Positions 59,224-64,000 of a DNA stretch of 64,000 bases are shown here, one piece after another (the first letter of the stretch is position 1; every line of letters starts with the position of its first letter). Location of the stretch: NCBI GenBank assembly GCA_902363445.1, contig CABJAB010000007.1, forward strand, positions 1 to 64,000, given 5' to 3'. This DNA is from Lachnospiraceae bacterium (GTDB lineage: Bacteria > Bacillota > Clostridia > Lachnospirales > Lachnospiraceae). The position numbers and the translations under genes were made by a program. A model generated the notes under the pieces. That model searched no databases. It had not been told where the DNA came from and worked only from the letters and a program-made list of their open reading frames with translations.

Positions 59224-59285
59224 GTTGACTAAACACGTAAAAATCAAAATAGTAGTTGACTAATTAGAAGAATTTGAGTTATTAT
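59224..59285 (+). promoter_or_regulatory. Transporter promoter overlapped by GntR-like operator
   Basis: TTGACT (59256-59261), 18-base spacer, TATTAT (59280-59285). The -35 box lies within AGTAGTTGACTAATTAG, the clearest palindromic version of the GntR-like motif (TAGT-TG-ACTA), and GGTTGACTAAA lies upstream at 59223-59233. Binding there would block the promoter. Confidence 0.6.
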
Positions 59286-59320
59286 ATAGACATAAAAATA
59301 AAACAAAAAGGAGAAGGAAA

Positions 59321-60442
59321 ATGAAGAAAATTTGTGCAATGTTACTTGCGGTAATTATGGTACTCTCGTTGGCGGCCTGCTCTTCCAGTAAGACCTCAGA
59401 ATCTATTTCCACAGAAGGAAAAACAGATGAGAAAACAACGGAAGCCAAATCAGAAAAATCTGAGGAAAAAACAACGGAGGGAAAATCTGCAGCGGTAGGG
59501 GACGACGGCAAAATCCTGGTAGGCGTAGCATGGAAGACTCTGCAGGAGCAGCGCTGGGTTGACGAGCTGGATATTGTGAAGCAGGTCTGCGATGAAATGG
59601 GAGTGGAGATGATCTACCAGGTTTCTGACAATGATACGCAGAAGATGATCGGACAGATCGAAAATATGCTTACACAGGGAATTGATATCCTGATCTGCTG
59701 TCCCAGCGAGCTGGAAGCGATGGCGAATATTTATCAGGAAGTACATGATGCCGGCGTTCTTGTCTGCAATTATGAAATGTGCTATGGGGATGTTTACATT
59801 GATATCTGCGGGGGACTCGACAACTATGAAGTGGGCAAGGCCATCACGAAGCCGCTGGCGGACGCGAAGATCAGCGGAGATGTGGGATTTATCGGAGGCG
59901 ATGCTTCCGGCGGAACTACTCAGTTTGATTTCATGAAGGGGATGAAGGACAGCCTCGCCGATTGTGACGTGAATGAGATCGGAGAACAGTGGAGCACGAT
60001 GTGGGATGCGGCCCTGGCACAGGGATTTGCAGAGAACTGGATCACCCAGTACGGAGACAGCCTGGCTGCGATCTGCCCGATGAATGACGGCATGGCGGCA
60101 GGAGTGATCAAAGCGCTGGAATCCGCCGGCCTGGCCGGAAAGGTTTTAGTGTGCGGACAGGACGCGGAACTGACCGCTTGCCAGAGGATCGTGGAAGGGA
60201 CTCAGTATTCAACGGTTTACAAAAATTCCGCTGAAGCGGCCCGCAAGGTCGTTGAATGCACCATCAAGCTGTATAAGGAAGAATTGACAGAGGAAGATTA
60301 CGGCGGCGCCACAGCCCTCAGCTCCGATGGCAGCAAGGTTCCTTTTGCGGCAGTCGATCCTATTATTGTCACAAAGGACAATCTGGATGAAGTGATCATC
60401 GACGGCGGTGTATATACCCACGAAGAAGTCTATGGCAATTAA
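59321..60442 (+). CDS. Sugar ABC transporter substrate-binding lipoprotein
   Basis: A 373-residue solute-binding protein of the ribose/xylose (periplasmic-binding-protein 1) family. A signal peptide with lipobox LAAC (Cys20) anchors it outside the membrane, followed by a Ser/Thr/Lys/Glu-rich linker to about residue 65. The binding domain then has VAWKTLQEQRWVDEL and GIDILICCPSELEAM. CPMNDGMAAGVIKALESAGL is typical of XylF-like proteins. An AAAGGAGAAGG site precedes the ATG. It is the first gene of the transporter operon. Confidence 0.93.
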   Translation: MKKICAMLLAVIMVLSLAACSSSKTSESISTEGKTDEKTTEAKSEKSEEKTTEGKSAAVGDDGKILVGVAWKTLQEQRWVDELDIVKQVCDEMGVEMIYQVSDNDTQKMIGQIENMLTQGIDILICCPSELEAMANIYQEVHDAGVLVCNYEMCYGDVYIDICGGLDNYEVGKAITKPLADAKISGDVGFIGGDASGGTTQFDFMKGMKDSLADCDVNEIGEQWSTMWDAALAQGFAENWITQYGDSLAAICPMNDGMAAGVIKALESAGLAGKVLVCGQDAELTACQRIVEGTQYSTVYKNSAEAARKVVECTIKLYKEELTEEDYGGATALSSDGSKVPFAAVDPIIVTKDNLDEVIIDGGVYTHEEVYGN

Positions 60443-60465
60443 GGTTATATCTTTCGTTGAAACAA

Positions 60466-60491
60466 TATCAGGCGGTTTTTACCGCCTGATA
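60466..60491 (+). other. Intercistronic hairpin between binding protein and ATPase
   Basis: A perfect 11-bp stem TATCAGGCGGT / ACCGCCTGATA with a TTTT loop and no following T-run. It probably stabilises or partly terminates the message so that the binding protein is made in excess, as in other binding-protein operons. Confidence 0.75.
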
Positions 60492-60514
60492 ACATTTACG
60501 GAGGGAGAGGTATA

Positions 60515-62038
60515 ATGGAAGATTATGTATTACAGATGCAGCATATCATAAAAGAATTTCCGGGAGTACGGGCGCTGGATGATGTATGTCTTCATGTTCG
60601 GAGAGGAGAGGTTCACGCGCTCTGCGGTGAAAACGGCGCGGGCAAATCAACGCTGATGAAGGTGCTGAGCGGAGAACATACCGATTATAAGGGAAAGCTG
60701 ATTGTTGACGGAAAAGAACAGAGATTTAAAGGCATCAAGGAAAGTGAAGCGGATGGGATCGCGATCATCCATCAGGAGCTGGGTCTTATTTCTACCATGT
60801 CGATCTGTGAAAACATTTTTCTCAGCGACGAAATCTGTTCCAGGGGCCTGATCGATTGGGATGAAGAGTACCGCCAAAGCCGGGAGCTGCTTAAGATGCT
60901 CGGCCTGGATATCAGTCCGGCGACGCGGGTCGGGAATTTGGGGATTGGACAGCAGCAGCTGGTGGAGATCGCTAAAGCGCTGAAAAAAGATGTCAAGATC
61001 CTGGTGCTGGATGAACCGACAGCCGCGCTTCCGGAAAAGGATTCAGAAAACCTGCTCAATCTGATCTTGAGCTTTAAGGAAAAGGGAATCACTACGATCT
61101 TCATTTCCCATAAGCTGAATGAAGTCATGGAGATCGCGGATACGATCACGATATTACGGGATGGGAAAACGATCACCACAAGACCAAAAGACGAATTTGA
61201 CACGAATTCCCTGGTCAGCAACATGGTGGGCCGTGAGCTCACCAATCGGTTTGAGCCCAGAAACTGTTCTATAGGGGATGTCGTATTGGAGGTAGAGGAC
61301 TGGTCGGCATATGACGCGGTGAATGACCGCTGGGTCCTGCGGGATATTAATCTGAATGTCCGGGCCGGAGAGATCGTAGGCGTGGCTGGAATGATCGGGG
61401 CGGGCCGGACAGAACTGGCGATGAGTATTTTCGGGGCGCTGGATCAGAACGTGTCGGGAAAATTAAAATTGGAGGGCAAAGAGCGGAGGCTGATCAGACA
61501 GCCAAAGGAAGCCATCGAAGCGGGCGTTTATTATCTGACGGAAGACAGAAAAAGACTTGGTCTGGTCCTGACCTCTGATATCGCCTATAATTCCACTCTG
61601 GCCAGTCTCGATAATATAACAGATCACATGATCATCGACAAGGACAGAGAATTGGAGCTGGTCAATGATATGATCGGCAAGTTGAGGATCAAAACGCCTT
61701 CTGTTTTACAAAAGGTAAAAAATCTGTCTGGAGGCAACCAGCAAAAGGTATGTATTGCAAAAGCGCTGCTGACTAAGCCGAAGGTGCTGATTCTGGATGA
61801 AGCGACCAGGGGTATCGATATCGGCGCAAAAAATGAGATCTATCAGCTGATGAATCAGCTGGTGGAGCAGGGGATCGCCATCATCATGATATCCTCAGAG
61901 CTGCCTGAGATCCTGGGAATGAGTGACCGGGTCTATGTCATGCGGGAAGGCAGGATCAGCGGTGAGTTTGATAATAAGGAGCTTCAGGTAACACAGGAAG
62001 ACATTGCCTTAAAGGCTACGGGAGGTAAAACAACATGA
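60515..62038 (+). CDS. Sugar ABC transporter ATPase (RbsA/XylG type)
   Basis: A 507-residue double ATPase. The first nucleotide-binding domain has Walker A GENGAGKST near residue 38, LGIGQQQLVEIAKAL and Walker B LVLDEPTAAL. The second has the degenerate GMIGAGRTELAM, signature NLSGGNQQKVCIAKAL and LILDEATRGID, as is normal for this family. GGAGGGAG precedes the ATG. It overlaps the permease gene by four bases (ATGA). Confidence 0.95.
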   Translation: MEDYVLQMQHIIKEFPGVRALDDVCLHVRRGEVHALCGENGAGKSTLMKVLSGEHTDYKGKLIVDGKEQRFKGIKESEADGIAIIHQELGLISTMSICENIFLSDEICSRGLIDWDEEYRQSRELLKMLGLDISPATRVGNLGIGQQQLVEIAKALKKDVKILVLDEPTAALPEKDSENLLNLILSFKEKGITTIFISHKLNEVMEIADTITILRDGKTITTRPKDEFDTNSLVSNMVGRELTNRFEPRNCSIGDVVLEVEDWSAYDAVNDRWVLRDINLNVRAGEIVGVAGMIGAGRTELAMSIFGALDQNVSGKLKLEGKERRLIRQPKEAIEAGVYYLTEDRKRLGLVLTSDIAYNSTLASLDNITDHMIIDKDRELELVNDMIGKLRIKTPSVLQKVKNLSGGNQQKVCIAKALLTKPKVLILDEATRGIDIGAKNEIYQLMNQLVEQGIAIIMISSELPEILGMSDRVYVMREGRISGEFDNKELQVTQEDIALKATGGKTT

Positions 62039-63210
62039 GCGGGGAAAATATTAAAAAACGTCCGGATCTGTTCGGCGTGATTTATAAAAATAGTTTAGTA
62101 GTGGAAATGCTGATCATCGGCGTTGTCTTTCAGGTACTGAGCAAGGGGCTGTTCCTGGGAGTGCAGAACCTTTCCAATATTTTGCTGCAGGGAGCTACGT
62201 GTTCTATCATTGCCATTACCATGTGCCTGGTCATCATCACCTGCAACGCGGACCTTTCCGCTGGACGGCTGCTGGGAATGTTCGGCATGATCGCGGCGAT
62301 CCTGCAGGTGGCCTGGGGAGCAAATCCGGTGCTGGTCCTGGTGATCATTTATGCCCTGGCGATTCTCATCGGCCTGTGGCATGGCTTCTGGGTCGGATAT
62401 ATGAGACTTCCGGCGTTCATCGTCACGCTGGCCACACAGCTGGTATTCAATGGGATCACGTTACTCATCAGCTCCGGCAAAACCTTCGGTCCGATGAAAG
62501 GTGTTATCGATACGATTGGGAATAAGTATCTTCCGCAGATCGGGAATACCAATAATGCTTCACTGATCCTCGCCGCTGCGGTGGCCGTTATCTATGTTGC
62601 TCTCGTGACCATAAAAGAAATGAAAAATATCAAGCTGGGCCTGACAAAACCGAAATGGGGAAAGGTCATAACAAAAATGATCGTGACTCTCATCGTCATA
62701 GGAGTCATTACAGGTGTCGTCTGCCAGTACAGGGGCTTTTCCTACAGTATGCTGATCTTATTTGTGCTGACGCTGCTGCTGGCTTATGTGATCAATAATA
62801 CGAAGTTTGGCAGATACATATATGCCATCGGCGGAAATGTGGAGGCAGCAAAGCTTTCCGGCATCAATGTACCCCGGGAAACGCTTAAATTATATGTATT
62901 ACATACGATTATAGTTGCGACAGCATCTTTGGTATATGTGGGCCGCGTAGGACAGGCGGCGCCCGGAGCAGGTCAGGGCTATGAGTTCACCGCTATCACC
63001 GGATGCGTTGTCGGCGGAACGGCTATCACCGGCGGGCGGGGCACCGTGGTCGGAGCTGTGGTCGGAACTATGATAATGGCGGCTCTGGATAACGGCATGA
63101 GCATCCTGAACCTTGGGGTGTCCCTGCAGTACATCGTCCGGGGAATGGTACTGCTGCTCGCGATCGCACTGGATGTTGTCGCTAACAATCGAAAAACAAA
63201 AACTATTTAA
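62035..63210 (+). CDS. Sugar ABC transporter permease (RbsC/XylH type)
   Basis: A 391-residue permease with about ten membrane helices and the ABC-contact segment NVEAAKLSGINVPRETLKLYVLHT near residue 275. C-terminal glycine-rich GCVVGGTAITGGRGTVVGAVVG follows. The length and hydrophilic loop around residues 195-215 fit the xylose-type XylH better than the shorter RbsC. It is translationally coupled to the ATPase. Confidence 0.94.
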   Translation: MSGENIKKRPDLFGVIYKNSLVVEMLIIGVVFQVLSKGLFLGVQNLSNILLQGATCSIIAITMCLVIITCNADLSAGRLLGMFGMIAAILQVAWGANPVLVLVIIYALAILIGLWHGFWVGYMRLPAFIVTLATQLVFNGITLLISSGKTFGPMKGVIDTIGNKYLPQIGNTNNASLILAAAVAVIYVALVTIKEMKNIKLGLTKPKWGKVITKMIVTLIVIGVITGVVCQYRGFSYSMLILFVLTLLLAYVINNTKFGRYIYAIGGNVEAAKLSGINVPRETLKLYVLHTIIVATASLVYVGRVGQAAPGAGQGYEFTAITGCVVGGTAITGGRGTVVGAVVGTMIMAALDNGMSILNLGVSLQYIVRGMVLLLAIALDVVANNRKTKTI

Positions 63211-63229
63211 GACATAAGGAGAGCTTAAC

Positions 63230-64000
63230 ATGAAAAAGCATAGCATCGCGGATATTAAGGTTCATTTGGTCTCTGCGCCGGTAGCGGGAGGGTTTGCAGA
63301 CGCGACCAGAAAAGTTGAGATGGTTGGCTATACCATCGTCAGGATCACCACGGATACAGGGATAGAAGGATTTGGCGTTACTTATCATGAGGTGGGGGGA
63401 GAAGCCACTAAGCTGATGATTGAAAAGAATATGGCGCCGAGGCTGATCGGAAGAGATCCCTTTGAGACGGAAGAGATCTGGCAGGATATGTTCGCCTACC
63501 TGAGAGGCGTAGGACGAAAAGGACTGATGTTTTGCGCGCTCAGCGCTGTGGACATCGCGCTTTGGGATCTGAAGGGAAAAATCCTGGATCTTCCGCTGTA
63601 TAAGCTCTTTGGAGGCGCGGAGACAAAGATTCCTGTTTACGGAAGCGGAGGCTGGACTTCTTATACGGACGAACAGCTGGTTCAGGAAATGAAGGATCTG
63701 GTACAAAAGGACGGATACCGGATGGTTAAATTTAAAGTGGGCGTCGACGGCGGGAACAGTCCTATGCGGGATCTGGAACGGGTCCGCAAGGTCAGAGAAG
63801 CCCTGGGACCGGACGTGGGCATTATGCTGGATGCCAATAACTGCTGGGACGCGGCGACCGGAGCCAGATTTGCCAATCTGGTCAAGGAATATGACATTAT
63901 GTTTCTGGAGGAGCCGGTGCTTGCCGACGATATTCCGGGGCTTAAAAAATTCAAGAGATCGACCGATATGCCGCTGGCCACCGGCGAACAGGAATACACC
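63230..64000 (+). CDS. Enolase-superfamily dehydratase, partial (cut by window end)
   Basis: The first 257 residues of a mandelate racemase/muconate lactonizing-type enzyme; the frame is open to the last base. It has the N-terminal capping domain (MKKHSIADIKVHLVSAPVAG), the catalytic KxK in MVKFKVGVDG near residue 163, and the first two metal ligands in IMLDANNC and FLEEPVLADD. Such enzymes abstract the proton next to a carboxylate and, in acid-sugar members, dehydrate the sugar acid to a 2-keto-3-deoxy acid. An AAGGAGAG site lies upstream. It is co-transcribed with the transporter. Confidence 0.88.
   Translation, partial: MKKHSIADIKVHLVSAPVAGGFADATRKVEMVGYTIVRITTDTGIEGFGVTYHEVGGEATKLMIEKNMAPRLIGRDPFETEEIWQDMFAYLRGVGRKGLMFCALSAVDIALWDLKGKILDLPLYKLFGGAETKIPVYGSGGWTSYTDEQLVQEMKDLVQKDGYRMVKFKVGVDGGNSPMRDLERVRKVREALGPDVGIMLDANNCWDAATGARFANLVKEYDIMFLEEPVLADDIPGLKKFKRSTDMPLATGEQEYT

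Noticed and set aside
46482..63210. Many antisense frames of 60-280 codons opposite the catabolic genes
   Set aside because: They are shadows caused by codon composition of the real genes; none has a ribosome site with a recognisable protein.

Overview
The window is the chromosomal replication-origin region of a Gram-positive Firmicute, most likely a gut-type Lachnospiraceae relative. The reasons are the gene order (gyrA-gyrB-recF-yaaA-dnaN-dnaA on one strand, rpmH-rnpA-yidD-yidC-jag-mnmE-mnmG-rsmG-parA-parB on the other), an Oxa1-type YidC, a serS T-box, Rex-like sites in front of adhE, and DUF4446 and DUF3881 proteins. The species call is inference; no search was possible.

Layout. 1-2145: the 5' end of a 16S rRNA gene with two tandem promoters, a tRNA-Ser(GCU) with its own promoter, and a two-subunit Fe-S fumarase, all leftward. 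2248-18125: the origin core. DnaA boxes lie on both sides of dnaA (9141-9383 and 10948-11090), and genes diverge from there. 18158-24300: partition region with parA, parB and two perfect parS sites. Between them sit an AT-rich alpha/beta hydrolase gene and two copies of an unusual composite repeat (a 64-bp palindromic unit, tandem in one copy, fused to a core of about 580 bp).

24330-38640: adhE under a clear promoter with Rex-like operators, then a potassium block: ktrB-ktrA, kdpA-kdpB-kdpC, one unrecognised gene, kdpD-kdpE. A 13-bp motif, TTAATAyAATCTT, occurs twice before ktrB and once before kdpD and is a candidate operator for the local response regulator KdpE. 38747-43893: gdhA with a hairpin in its leader, a type I asparaginase, T-box-controlled serS and a DUF3881 gene.

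43929-46470: tRNA-Arg(CCU), then a small AT-rich island with an AbiEi/AbiEii toxin-antitoxin pair and a broken gene that was found only by reading the minus strand.

46482-64000: a large carbohydrate catabolic cluster. It has a zinc polyol-type dehydrogenase, a PfkB kinase, two paralogous aldehyde dehydrogenases, two FGGY kinases, a 2-hydroxyacid dehydrogenase, a class II aldolase, a GntR/FCD regulator, a class II fructose-bisphosphate-type aldolase, a Gfo/Idh/MocA oxidoreductase, a ribose/xylose-type ABC transporter and an enolase-superfamily dehydratase cut by the window end. No sugar isomerase is visible, so a polyol or sugar-acid substrate is more likely than a plain aldose. This cluster and the repeat element are the best candidates for undescribed biology.
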